This document shows positions 1-6,122 of a stretch of 10,149 nt of DNA, piece after piece; positions within the stretch are counted from its first letter, which is position 1, and each line of letters begins with the position of its first letter. The stretch is from the NCBI GenBank assembly GCA_902478885.1, contig CABSMS010000074.1, positions 1-10,149 on the forward strand, given 5' to 3'. The position numbers and the translations under genes are program-made. The notes under the pieces are model-generated. The model saw nothing but the letters and a program-made list of their open reading frames with translations. It was not told the DNA's origin and searched no databases. The DNA is from an uncultured Collinsella sp. (GTDB taxonomy: Bacteria; Actinomycetota; Coriobacteriia; Coriobacteriales; Coriobacteriaceae).

Positions 1-28
1 GGCAGCGTCAGATGTGTATAAGAGACAG
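1..28 (+). other. Nextera transposase adapter (library artefact)
   Basis: Bases 10-28 read AGATGTGTATAAGAGACAG, the 19-base Tn5 mosaic end used in Nextera tagmentation. The preceding GGCAGCGTC is the 3' part of the Nextera read-1 adapter. This is library sequence and not part of the organism. Genomic sequence begins at base 29. The same mosaic end is found inverted at the right end of the window. Confidence 0.97.
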
Positions 29-189
29 CCCCCACCTTCACCAACACCTACTCCACCTCTTTGCCCCTTTCTGGTATGTCGGGCGTCACTCTGACGTACC
101 TTGCCGGCGCGGCGGTGCTTTGCGCTGCTGCAGCCTGGATGCACATTCGTCGCAAGGCGAATGCGAAGGGAGGTAAGCGTCGTGAATAA
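29..189 (+). CDS. C-terminal tail of an LPXTG-type pilin or surface protein (5' truncated)
   Basis: Only the last 52 whole codons are present, read from base 31 to the TAA at 187-189; the rest is lost to the library end. The tail starts PTFTNTYSTS, then LPLSG (61-75), about 20 hydrophobic residues, and a basic tail with RRK and KRR. This is the tripartite cell-wall sorting signal recognised by sortases. 'FTNTY' is the usual last strand of Spy0128/FctA-type pilin isopeptide domains, where the Asn is a candidate cross-link residue. The missing part was therefore probably a pilin or tip-adhesin subunit of the same pilus. Sorting signal and membrane anchor are direct observations; the FctA-like assignment is inference from a short motif. 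The gene overlaps the start of the next pilin gene by 8 bases. Confidence 0.85.
166..174 (+). promoter_or_regulatory. Ribosome binding site deciding a GTG start
   Basis: AAGGGAGGT lies 7 bases before the GTG at 182 and inside the last codons of the upstream pilin gene. It fixes the start of the next gene at 182. An upstream in-frame TTG at 101 would place about 27 non-conserved residues before an otherwise normal signal peptide. The arrangement favours translational coupling of the two pilins. Confidence 0.8.
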
Positions 190-1852
190 GAAAGTTTGCT
201 CCTTCCCGATCTTGTTTGCGCTGCTTGCCCTCCTGATCGGCACCTGCGCGGTTGTGTTCCCCGCTTCCGCGCAGGCTGCGCCGACCTCGACCGGTTCCAT
301 CACGGTGGGCGGCACCGTGGCGAGCAGCTACGATGCCTACCAGATCTTTAGCGCCAACGTCGTCGACGGCGACAGCGACGCCAAGATCGCCACCGACCTC
401 ACCTGGGCAAGCGACGCCGCGCGCGACGCCGCACTGCCTGTGCTGCACAGCGCCGGCATGCCCAATTCCCAGACCACCGCGCAGGAAGCTGCCGAGTGGC
501 TCAACACCGATTCCCACCTTACGAGCGCGCTGAGCGCACAGCTCGCTCGTTCCCTCCAGAGCTCTGGCGCCGTGTTCGTGGCCCTTAACGCGGGTACGGC
601 GGCCGAGCTGCACTGCGGCTACTGGCTCATCGTCGCCGACGACGACGCCATCGCCCAAGGCGAGGTCGGCACCGCGCCGATCATGGCCCTGGTGGGCGGC
701 AGCGCCGTCACCGTCAAGCCCAAGGCGGCGACGCCCAAGGTGTCCAAGCACGTGCTGGAGGACGGCACCGCCGCCTGGCAGAAGGCCGCCGACGCCACGG
801 TCGCCGACGACCTGTACTGGCGCCTCTCGGCCACGGTCCCGGCGGGGCTCACGGCCTACGACACCTACGCGGTGCGGTTCGTCGACACCATGAGCGCGGG
901 GCTCGACCCCTCCAAGGTGGCCGCGAGCATGCGCGTGTACGTGGCGGCGGGTGCGGACGGCGGCTTCGACGCCGTCTCGGCCGGCAGGGACGGCCGCGCC
1001 GGCACCGAGCCCGCGAAGGGCTGGACCGACATCACGGCCCAGTGCGCCACCAAGGTAGCGGCCGACGGCAAGACCTTCACCGTGCGCACCGGCGACCTCA
1101 TCGCCGCGCTCGGCGGGACCGAAGCCTTTACCGCGGGCGCCCGCGTGGTCGCTGTGTACAACGCGCCGCTCGCCAGCGGCTGCAACCACGGCATCGCCAA
1201 GGGCAACCCCAACGAGGTCTACCTGCGCTACCCGCGCTCTCCCTTGTCCGACCAGTCCGGCGACGCCGGCTTCACCCGCACGCCGAGCGATGACGCGACG
1301 GCCTACACCTGGGATCTCGCGCTTACCAAGCGCGGCAGCGACGGCGACAAGCCGCTTGCCGGGGCGGTCCTGAGCATCGCCGACGATCGCGGTCGCACAC
1401 TGGCGGCCGACGGTACGTGGGATGCGGAGGGCAAGGCCACCGTCACCACGGGCGAGGACGGCCGCGTGACCGTCTCGGGCGTGGACTCGGGCAAGCTGGA
1501 GGTCCGCGAGCTCAAGGCGCCCAAGGGCTACACCGCCTTTGAGGGTACGCGCTCCGTGACGGTCAAGGCCGAGGGCCTGGACGTCGACCAGGTGGCCGCC
1601 GCCAAGCCCAAGCTCACCATCACGGCCGAGTCGCCCCTGCGCGCCGACAGCGCGGACGGGTCGACGGGCAGCCTGGAGGCGTCGCTCATTAACACGCCCA
1701 CCGGCACACCCCCTAGCATTACCACCGGAGGCTTTATGCCCTCGACTGGCGATATGGCAATGTACGCCGCGGCCGCCGCAGCGGTCACCGGAGCCGCGCT
1801 CATCGTGGTCGCGCTCCTGGTCAAGCGGGGAGGTGGCAGCCATAAAGAGTAG
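182..1852 (+). CDS. LPXTG-type pilin subunit with isopeptide domains (MPSTG sorting signal)
   Basis: Predicted pilus subunit, 556 aa from a GTG start. Residues 1-33 are a Sec signal peptide (MNKKVCSFPI, hydrophobic core, probable cleavage after AQA). An N-terminal domain carries AYQIFSANVV (52-61). VTVKPKAATP (176-185) fits the pilin motif, with K181 the likely lysine joined to the next subunit by the sortase. About 186-350 resembles a fimbrial isopeptide D2 domain. About 376-505 is CnaB-like: K383 in LALTKRG, E443 in the E-box VRELKAPKGY, and N504 in SLINTP are the expected isopeptide Lys-Glu-Asn set. The end is MPSTG (519-523), a membrane helix and the tail KRGGGSHKE. The sorting motif has Met instead of Leu, and the D2 'NNP' asparagine of the paralogue is replaced (YPRSP). 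Extracellular and cell-wall anchored. Whether it is shaft or base pilin is not settled. Codons end strongly in G/C. Confidence 0.9.
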   Translation: MNKKVCSFPILFALLALLIGTCAVVFPASAQAAPTSTGSITVGGTVASSYDAYQIFSANVVDGDSDAKIATDLTWASDAARDAALPVLHSAGMPNSQTTAQEAAEWLNTDSHLTSALSAQLARSLQSSGAVFVALNAGTAAELHCGYWLIVADDDAIAQGEVGTAPIMALVGGSAVTVKPKAATPKVSKHVLEDGTAAWQKAADATVADDLYWRLSATVPAGLTAYDTYAVRFVDTMSAGLDPSKVAASMRVYVAAGADGGFDAVSAGRDGRAGTEPAKGWTDITAQCATKVAADGKTFTVRTGDLIAALGGTEAFTAGARVVAVYNAPLASGCNHGIAKGNPNEVYLRYPRSPLSDQSGDAGFTRTPSDDATAYTWDLALTKRGSDGDKPLAGAVLSIADDRGRTLAADGTWDAEGKATVTTGEDGRVTVSGVDSGKLEVRELKAPKGYTAFEGTRSVTVKAEGLDVDQVAAAKPKLTITAESPLRADSADGSTGSLEASLINTPTGTPPSITTGGFMPSTGDMAMYAAAAAAVTGAALIVVALLVKRGGGSHKE

Positions 1853-1858
1853 CTGGCA

Positions 1859-1877
1859 GCCCCGCAGAGAGCGGGGC
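1859..1877 (+). other. Intercistronic hairpin without T-tract
   Basis: GCCCCGC, a 5-base loop AGAGA, then GCGGGGC forms a perfect 7-bp stem 7 bases after the MPSTG pilin stop. No run of T follows, so it is not a standard intrinsic terminator. It could stabilise the upstream mRNA or cause partial attenuation, which would give the two pilins different dosage; that role is inference. Confidence 0.55.
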
Positions 1878-1947
1878 GAGACGTAGCGAAGCAGATGCTA
1901 AGACACAGACAGACAGATTTAGATCAAATGGAATTCAAGCAGAAAGC

Positions 1948-1953
1948 AGAGGA
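1948..1953 (+). promoter_or_regulatory. Ribosome binding site for the LPLTG pilin
   Basis: AGAGGA lies 7 bases before ATG 1961. In-frame ATGs at 1895 and 1928 lie upstream, but translation from them would add a charged, lysine-rich leader before the signal peptide, and they lack a good Shine-Dalgarno. ATG 1961 is the best start; ATG 1967 is a near-equivalent alternative. Confidence 0.65.
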
Positions 1954-1960
1954 AAAGAAG

Positions 1961-3775
1961 ATGAGCATGAGCAAGAACATCGCCCGCCTGGCAGTAACCG
2001 CCGGCCTCACAGCAGCGCTGAGCTTCGGCGGAGTTATGGCGCCCGTCACGATGGCGTTTGCTGAGGATGTGGCGGCTCCGAATAACAGCATCACCATCAA
2101 TAAGGTTGCCGAGGATAACCAAGGCAATACGTTCAAGGCCTATCAGATCTTCAAGGCAAAAGTCGTTGACGAGAAAGACAATGGCAAGGTTGCTTCTGAT
2201 ATTGAATGGGCAAATGATGCTATCGGCTCCAAGGTGATTGTCGCCATTAAGGGATCTGCTGAGTATCAGGAACTCGTGAAGAAAGACCCCACCCAGAAGC
2301 TCGATAAGAATGCTTCAGCTTCTGTTGTGGCTGAGTGGCTTTCTCAAAATGTGAATGGCACTGCCAGCACTGCATCCAGCAGCGACGGTACGCGTGTTGC
2401 CCCCGGCGATGTGCTTTATGAAATTGCGGCTGCGGTTTCAGGCATGAAGCAAGGTGTTAAGGCGGAGACCGCTGCGGGAGATCCCCTTAACGCAGGTACT
2501 CCGTGGACGCGCCCGAACACTAATGAAGCTGGCCTTTACGGTGATGGCTATTATCTCTTCGTGTCTGATGGTCTTACGAATCAGGCCAAGCCGAACACTG
2601 GCACCTCTCCGATCTTCGCGATTGTTGGCGGTGATCCCGTGGTCGTTACCGAGAAGACCAGTATCCCCAGGGTCGACAAAAAGATTCTCGACGACACTGC
2701 AGGTAAGGATGCTGCCGATGCTGAAGAGAGCTACTGGAAGAACAGCGGCGATGCTTGGATCGGACAGGAAATTGACTACAGGCTGACCGGTAGCGTTGCA
2801 GATAATATTGCCTCGTACGGTACGTATTACTATGAATTCCAAGATACGCTGAGCAAGGGCCTCATCGTTATCAAGGGCGAGAACAACGCCCCCGAGGGCC
2901 TCCACGTCTACATCGTCGACGGCAAAACCAAGGCCAAGACCGAGGTCAAGTCCGGGTTCAGCGCGAACGTCGCTGCGGCGCAGGATACCGTCAAGAACAG
3001 CGAGCTCCTTACAGTCAAGTTCGATGACCTCAAGGCCGTCAAGGGCGAGAACGGCGCTGCAATCACTGTCGACAAAGACTCCACGGTCGTCGTGACCTAC
3101 AAAGCTCAGCTCACCAGCGATGCCGAATACACGACCACCGGTAACACCAATGAGGTCAAGCTTGTCTATTCCAACAATCCCGTGACTAATGATAAGGGCA
3201 CTTCTAAGTCGGACAAGGTCACTGACTACGTCTTTGGTCTCGATGTAACTAAGACTGACCCGAACAACGCTAACGCCAAACTCGTTGCGGGGTTTAAGGT
3301 CAAAATGATCACGGAAGGGTCCAATAAAAAAGTTGAAAAATGGTTGAAGCAAGACGGCAGCTTCAGCGACAACGTAAACGACGCCTATACGTTTGAAACC
3401 GAGGGGGCGGGCAACAAGGTCTCTATTCCCGGGCTTGTTGCGGGCACATACCTGATTTCCGAGAGCAAGACGCCTGCGGGCTACAACACCATCGCCGACT
3501 TCGAAATCACGGTGACGCCTGAATTCAATACAGACGGCACGCTTAAAAAGCTCAGCGTGACTCCTGGTTCCGATATGGTCACTGCCACGATTGAAGATAA
3601 CGCGCCCACGACCATGATTCCCCTCACCATCAAGAACAAGAAGGGTTCTGGCCTCCCGCTGACCGGCCTCAACGGCGTGACCTTCACTTGGATCGCTGGT
3701 GGCGCGGTGCTGTGCATTGGCGTGGCGCACCTCATCCGCAGCCGTAAGCAGGCTGAGGAGTCCGAGCAGGAGTAA
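1961..3775 (+). CDS. LPXTG-type major pilin with isopeptide D2 and CnaB-like domains (LPLTG)
   Basis: Likely backbone pilin, 604 aa. Residues 1-34 are a signal peptide ending AFA before ED. The N-terminal domain contains KAYQIFKAKVV (59-69). VVVTEKTSIP (227-236) is the candidate pilin motif, with K232 as the polymerisation lysine. About 237-410 is a fimbrial isopeptide D2-type domain, with DKKI near its start and NEVKLVYSNNP (397-407) at its end. About 424-560 is CnaB-like: K431 in LDVTKTD, E501 in the E-box YLISESKTPAGY, N559 in TIKNKK. The end is LPLTG (565-569), a hydrophobic helix and the tail RSRKQAEESEQE. It is a clear paralogue of the preceding protein. It has the full set of residues expected for internal isopeptide bonds, so it is the better shaft candidate. 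Codon use is less GC-rich than in the upstream paralogue and uneven along the gene. A terminator follows about 100 bases downstream. Sortase substrate; surface adhesion is inferred. Confidence 0.92.
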   Translation: MSMSKNIARLAVTAGLTAALSFGGVMAPVTMAFAEDVAAPNNSITINKVAEDNQGNTFKAYQIFKAKVVDEKDNGKVASDIEWANDAIGSKVIVAIKGSAEYQELVKKDPTQKLDKNASASVVAEWLSQNVNGTASTASSSDGTRVAPGDVLYEIAAAVSGMKQGVKAETAAGDPLNAGTPWTRPNTNEAGLYGDGYYLFVSDGLTNQAKPNTGTSPIFAIVGGDPVVVTEKTSIPRVDKKILDDTAGKDAADAEESYWKNSGDAWIGQEIDYRLTGSVADNIASYGTYYYEFQDTLSKGLIVIKGENNAPEGLHVYIVDGKTKAKTEVKSGFSANVAAAQDTVKNSELLTVKFDDLKAVKGENGAAITVDKDSTVVVTYKAQLTSDAEYTTTGNTNEVKLVYSNNPVTNDKGTSKSDKVTDYVFGLDVTKTDPNNANAKLVAGFKVKMITEGSNKKVEKWLKQDGSFSDNVNDAYTFETEGAGNKVSIPGLVAGTYLISESKTPAGYNTIADFEITVTPEFNTDGTLKKLSVTPGSDMVTATIEDNAPTTMIPLTIKNKKGSGLPLTGLNGVTFTWIAGGAVLCIGVAHLIRSRKQAEESEQE

Positions 3776-3875
3776 CACTCACTCGCCCATCCCTTTGGCA
3801 GGTGGGATGTGATGGTCATGAGACTTGCGGACACTTTTCTCGTCCATCGACGTTCTTGCTTTGCCACTCTCTTTT

Positions 3876-3914
3876 CGGGGCAGACTCCGCGCTGGAGTTT
3901 GCCCCGTTCTTTTT
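3876..3914 (+). terminator. Intrinsic terminator after the pilin genes
   Basis: CGGGGCAGACTCC (3876-3888) pairs with GGAGTTTGCCCCG (3894-3906) across a 5-base loop: a 13-bp stem with one G-U wobble, followed by TTCTTTTT (3907-3914). This is a textbook rho-independent terminator for + strand transcripts leaving the LPLTG pilin gene. It implies that the downstream genes, including the sortase, need their own promoter or rely on readthrough. Confidence 0.88.
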
Positions 3915-4230
3915 GGACAACACAGGCAGCCTTTACCGTCCGGTGCGGACTCATCCGTCATCGCGTTTCTTGACTCGTATGAGGTTCGGTTTAAGGTCCG
4001 TAGGCGCTCGCGCGGTGCGGACGGTAGAAGGCATTTGCGCCGCAACAAGCGCAAATAAGAATGCCCGGGGTTAGAGGCCCGGGCATTTAACAAAACCAGA
4101 AAACTAGGCCGCCCGCGCTTTCGATCACTTACGCGGGATGCGTCGTTTCCTGTAGCTATTGTATCCCGAATCACTCTGTCGATTCGCGCTTTTTGAAAAC
4201 TCAAATACGGGCCTATGCCTGATAGAAATC
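3915..4230. other. Structured intergenic stretch, no gene recognised
   Basis: No convincing coding region is seen. A minus-strand frame crosses it (3779-4204), but its product is basic, has no family-like motif and runs through the terminator. The stretch holds a 10-base direct repeat CGGTGCGGAC (3941-3950 and 4013-4022). TACCGTCCG (3934-3942) is an inverted match to CGGACGGTA (4018-4026). It also holds a palindromic hairpin (4060-4087), CCCGCG paired with CGCGGG near 4110-4136, and CGAATC paired with GATTCG near 4167-4186. This could be a small structured RNA on either strand or decayed sequence; the window alone does not decide. Confidence 0.45.
4060..4087. terminator. Palindromic hairpin, possible bidirectional or minus-strand terminator
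   Basis: AATGCCCGGG (4060-4069) and CCCGGGCATT (4078-4087) form a perfect 10-bp stem with an 8-base loop. The + side is followed by TTAACAAAA. The minus-strand side is followed by CTTATTT after the stem, which is a better U-tract. It could terminate an unannotated minus-strand RNA or back up the terminator at 3876; either role is inference. Confidence 0.5.
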
Positions 4231-4257
4231 TTGTTATTTCCGAAAATTATGTATAAT
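4231..4257 (+). promoter_or_regulatory. Promoter of the AbiE-like gene pair
   Basis: A perfect TATAAT at 4252-4257 lies 30 bases before the ATG at 4288. TTGTTA at 4231-4236 could be the -35 element, with a short 15-base spacer, or 16 if the box is shifted by one. The surrounding bases are AT-rich, unlike the rest of the window. Transcription would begin near 4264, giving a leader of about 24 bases with only a weak Shine-Dalgarno. Confidence 0.6.
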
Positions 4258-4274
4258 TCCAATATAAACTGGAA
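4257..4274 (+). promoter_or_regulatory. Inverted repeat, candidate operator
   Basis: TTCCA (4257-4261) and TGGAA (4270-4274) form an interrupted inverted repeat overlapping the end of the -10 box and the expected transcription start. AbiEi antitoxins are known to repress their own promoter by binding inverted repeats upstream of the pair, so this is a plausible operator for the winged-helix protein encoded next. The arms are short and could occur by chance. Confidence 0.35.
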
Positions 4275-4287
4275 CTAAGCGAAAAAG

Positions 4288-5256
4288 ATGGAAATGAACG
4301 AAGCGCTTACCTACTTACAAGAAGCACTAGGCCTCTCCGCCAAGGCTAAAACTTGGCCTGGATCCGCACGCTTGCCGCTGCATCTGCGGTCGATTGAGAT
4401 CCGCGCCGTTGACGCAAACGGTTTTTCTTTTTTGCTTGCAAGTTTGCCTACTGGCGTTGGGCTTCCCGAGGCTAAGAGAGTCTATAGCCAGCTAGCCTTG
4501 CGTGCGGAGGCTCCTGTCGTCGTTTCGTTTCCTGATGCCGATGCGCGCCAGCGCAAGGCATTGGTCGCACAAGGAATCCCCTTTGTTTGCCCTGGTAGAC
4601 AGGCCTTTCTTCCATTTATGGGCGCGGCCTGCACGGAGAGGGGCGGCACTAGATTTCATAATCGCGCGACCAAGATGTCATCCAACGCGCAGGCTGCCGC
4701 AATCTGGGGAGCAGGGCAGGAGTCATATCATTCCGATGACCTTTGTCGTGCGCTTGGGATTTCGGCAAGCCGCGCGAGTGAGGCCGTAACCGAGCTTGTA
4801 GACAGGGGGCTCGCAAGGCGCGAGCGGCGCGAACGGCGTGTCATTGTGTTCCCCGTGGCCGTTGATCTTCTGCTCAGTGAGCACATGGCGGAGCTCTCTT
4901 CGCCTGTCTCGAAGGTCTTTTTTGCTAGGAAGACGCCGCGGGTTGACGGTCTTGCTGACGCTGGGGAGACGGCGCTCGCTGTGCGTTCGATGCTCGCTGC
5001 GCCGGGCATGGAGCAAAAGGCCGTCTTAAGAAGTACATGGCGTGAACTGAGCGACCTTGAAGTCGCAGACGGGGAGCTGCCGGATAACGAAACGGCGATG
5101 ATCCAAGTGTGGCGCTATGCGCCCGTGTTTGCCGACTCCTCCCGTATCGACGACATCTCACTTGCGCTATCTTTGGCGGCAATCGACGATGAACGAATTC
5201 AGCTCGAACTCGATCACATGTTTGGAAAGGAATATCCATGGCAGGAAGCGCTGTAG
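4288..5256 (+). CDS. AbiEi-like winged-helix protein, putative type IV antitoxin
   Basis: 322 aa. Three parts are visible. The N-terminal part ends with APVVVSFPDADARQRKALVA and IPFVCPGRQAFLPF (about 75-110), a conserved stretch I recall from gut-bacterial proteins paired with nucleotidyltransferases. About 133-190 is a winged helix-turn-helix: LCRALGISASRASEAVTELV, then a basic wing RRERRERRVIVF. The C-terminal part (205-317) has AGETALAVRSML and VWRYAPVF, and ends ISLALSLAAIDDERIQLELD; this is the pattern of AbiEi-like proteins. It overlaps the nucleotidyltransferase gene by 19 bases, the usual layout of an antitoxin-toxin operon. Inferred role: DNA-binding repressor of the pair and functional antagonist of the enzyme. 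Start ATG 4288 is chosen by distance to the promoter; ATG 4294 is possible. Less GC-rich than the flanking sortase and gat genes. It could instead be a regulator that is not an antitoxin. Confidence 0.7.
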   Translation: MEMNEALTYLQEALGLSAKAKTWPGSARLPLHLRSIEIRAVDANGFSFLLASLPTGVGLPEAKRVYSQLALRAEAPVVVSFPDADARQRKALVAQGIPFVCPGRQAFLPFMGAACTERGGTRFHNRATKMSSNAQAAAIWGAGQESYHSDDLCRALGISASRASEAVTELVDRGLARRERRERRVIVFPVAVDLLLSEHMAELSSPVSKVFFARKTPRVDGLADAGETALAVRSMLAAPGMEQKAVLRSTWRELSDLEVADGELPDNETAMIQVWRYAPVFADSSRIDDISLALSLAAIDDERIQLELDHMFGKEYPWQEAL

Positions 5257-6011
5257 AAGGTCTCCAGGTATTTCGGCAGCATATGCAGGAAGCTGAAGGG
5301 TCGTATGCCCTTATCGGCGGCACAGCATGCGACATTTTGCTCGCGGAGGCGGGACTTTCGTTTAGGGCGACCCACGATTTTGATGTGGTCATTGTCGCCG
5401 ATGACCGGTTGCCTCAGACGGCCGAAGCCATATGGACCTTGGTGCGTGATGGCGGCTACCGCTGCGGCTGGGGTGAAAGCGAAGCCTCGTGTTTTTATCG
5501 GTTTACGGAACCAAAGAGGCCGGGTTATCCCCATATGATCGAGCTCTTCGCGAAGTGCCCCGACTTTCTAAAGGGTCGTGAGGGAGTTGATGTGACGCCA
5601 ATTCACGTTGATGAAAACATAAGCAGTCTTTCGGCTATTTTGTTGGACGATGCCTACTACAGCTTGTTTCTTCAGGGAATTCGGACAGTAGACGGTGTTT
5701 CGGTCCTGGATACGGAATACATTGTCCCGTTCAAAGCGAAGGCGTATCTCGACCTAAAAGCTAGAAGGGAAGCCGGGGAGAACGTTGACTCGAGGAAGGT
5801 CAAAAAGCATAAACGCGATGCGCTGAGGCTTGCTCAGCTGCTTGGTGAGTCGGCGGGTGTCAACCTAGTCGAAGAGCTGAAGGACGATATGCTTGCGTTT
5901 GTTAAAGACTGTGAGGCGAGTGACATCAATCTGAAGCAGATCGGGGTTGCGGGCGTAACGACGACACAGCTAGTCGAGACGATGAAAGCAACATATGGCC
6001 TGATTGGTTGA
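5238..6011 (+). CDS. AbiEii-like nucleotidyltransferase, putative toxin
   Basis: 257 aa, with a good RBS (AAAGGA, 6 bases before ATG 5238) inside the end of the preceding gene. It shows the DNA polymerase beta-like nucleotidyltransferase signature. Motif I is LIGGTA (G27, G28, T29). The metal-binding pair is in THDFDVVIV (D47, D49). A lysine motif PFKAKAYLDL (K166, K168) and KKHKRDALRL (K190, K192, R193, D194) match the later motifs of AbiEii/MenT-type enzymes. YRFTEPKRPGYPHMIELF (87-104) is typical of the subfamily paired with the upstream protein. Known relatives stop growth by adding nucleotides to target RNA, tRNA acceptor ends in the MenT case. Substrate and toxicity here are inference. 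All candidate catalytic residues are present, so the gene looks intact. A housekeeping or antibiotic nucleotidyltransferase is less likely, given the partner gene and the 19-base overlap. Confidence 0.75.
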   Translation: MAGSAVEGLQVFRQHMQEAEGSYALIGGTACDILLAEAGLSFRATHDFDVVIVADDRLPQTAEAIWTLVRDGGYRCGWGESEASCFYRFTEPKRPGYPHMIELFAKCPDFLKGREGVDVTPIHVDENISSLSAILLDDAYYSLFLQGIRTVDGVSVLDTEYIVPFKAKAYLDLKARREAGENVDSRKVKKHKRDALRLAQLLGESAGVNLVEELKDDMLAFVKDCEASDINLKQIGVAGVTTTQLVETMKATYGLIG

Positions 6012-6026
6012 GCGAGGTTAGGTAGT

Positions 6027-6057
6027 CCGGATAATGCAGTCTGGCTGCGTTGTCCGG
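6027..6057. other. Strong hairpin between nucleotidyltransferase and sortase
   Basis: CCGGATAATGCAG (6027-6039) pairs with CTGCGTTGTCCGG (6045-6057) over a TCTGG loop: 13 bp with two U-G wobbles when read as + strand RNA. It begins 15 bases after the TGA at 6009-6011. Neither side has a U-tract, so it is not a normal intrinsic terminator. The wobbles are on U-G pairs for the + strand, which fits an RNA structure. It may be a processing or stability element, or a leader structure controlling the sortase. Confidence 0.55.
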
Positions 6058-6122
6058 GGTAGGGGCTCGCGAATCGGCTATTATTTGTTTAGACAACTTG
6101 AGCTGTAAAGGAGTGATCGGCG

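Noticed and set aside
86..1843. Long minus-strand open frame (585 codons) opposite the MPSTG pilin
   Set aside because: It is a shadow of G/C-ending codons in the + strand gene. Its product is a low-complexity Gly/Ala/Arg/His mix with no family motif, while the + strand frame has signal peptide, E-box and sorting signal.
1859..1877. Terminator between the two complete pilin genes
   Set aside because: The 7-bp GC stem is not followed by a T-run, so it does not meet the intrinsic terminator pattern; listed only as a hairpin.
2438..3778. Minus-strand open frame (446 codons) opposite the LPLTG pilin
   Set aside because: It lies antisense to a fully explained pilin and shows no recognisable domain.
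3779..4204. Minus-strand 141-codon frame in the intergenic region
   Set aside because: It crosses the + strand terminator and the palindrome, has no clear RBS and shows no family-like sequence. Treated as non-coding.
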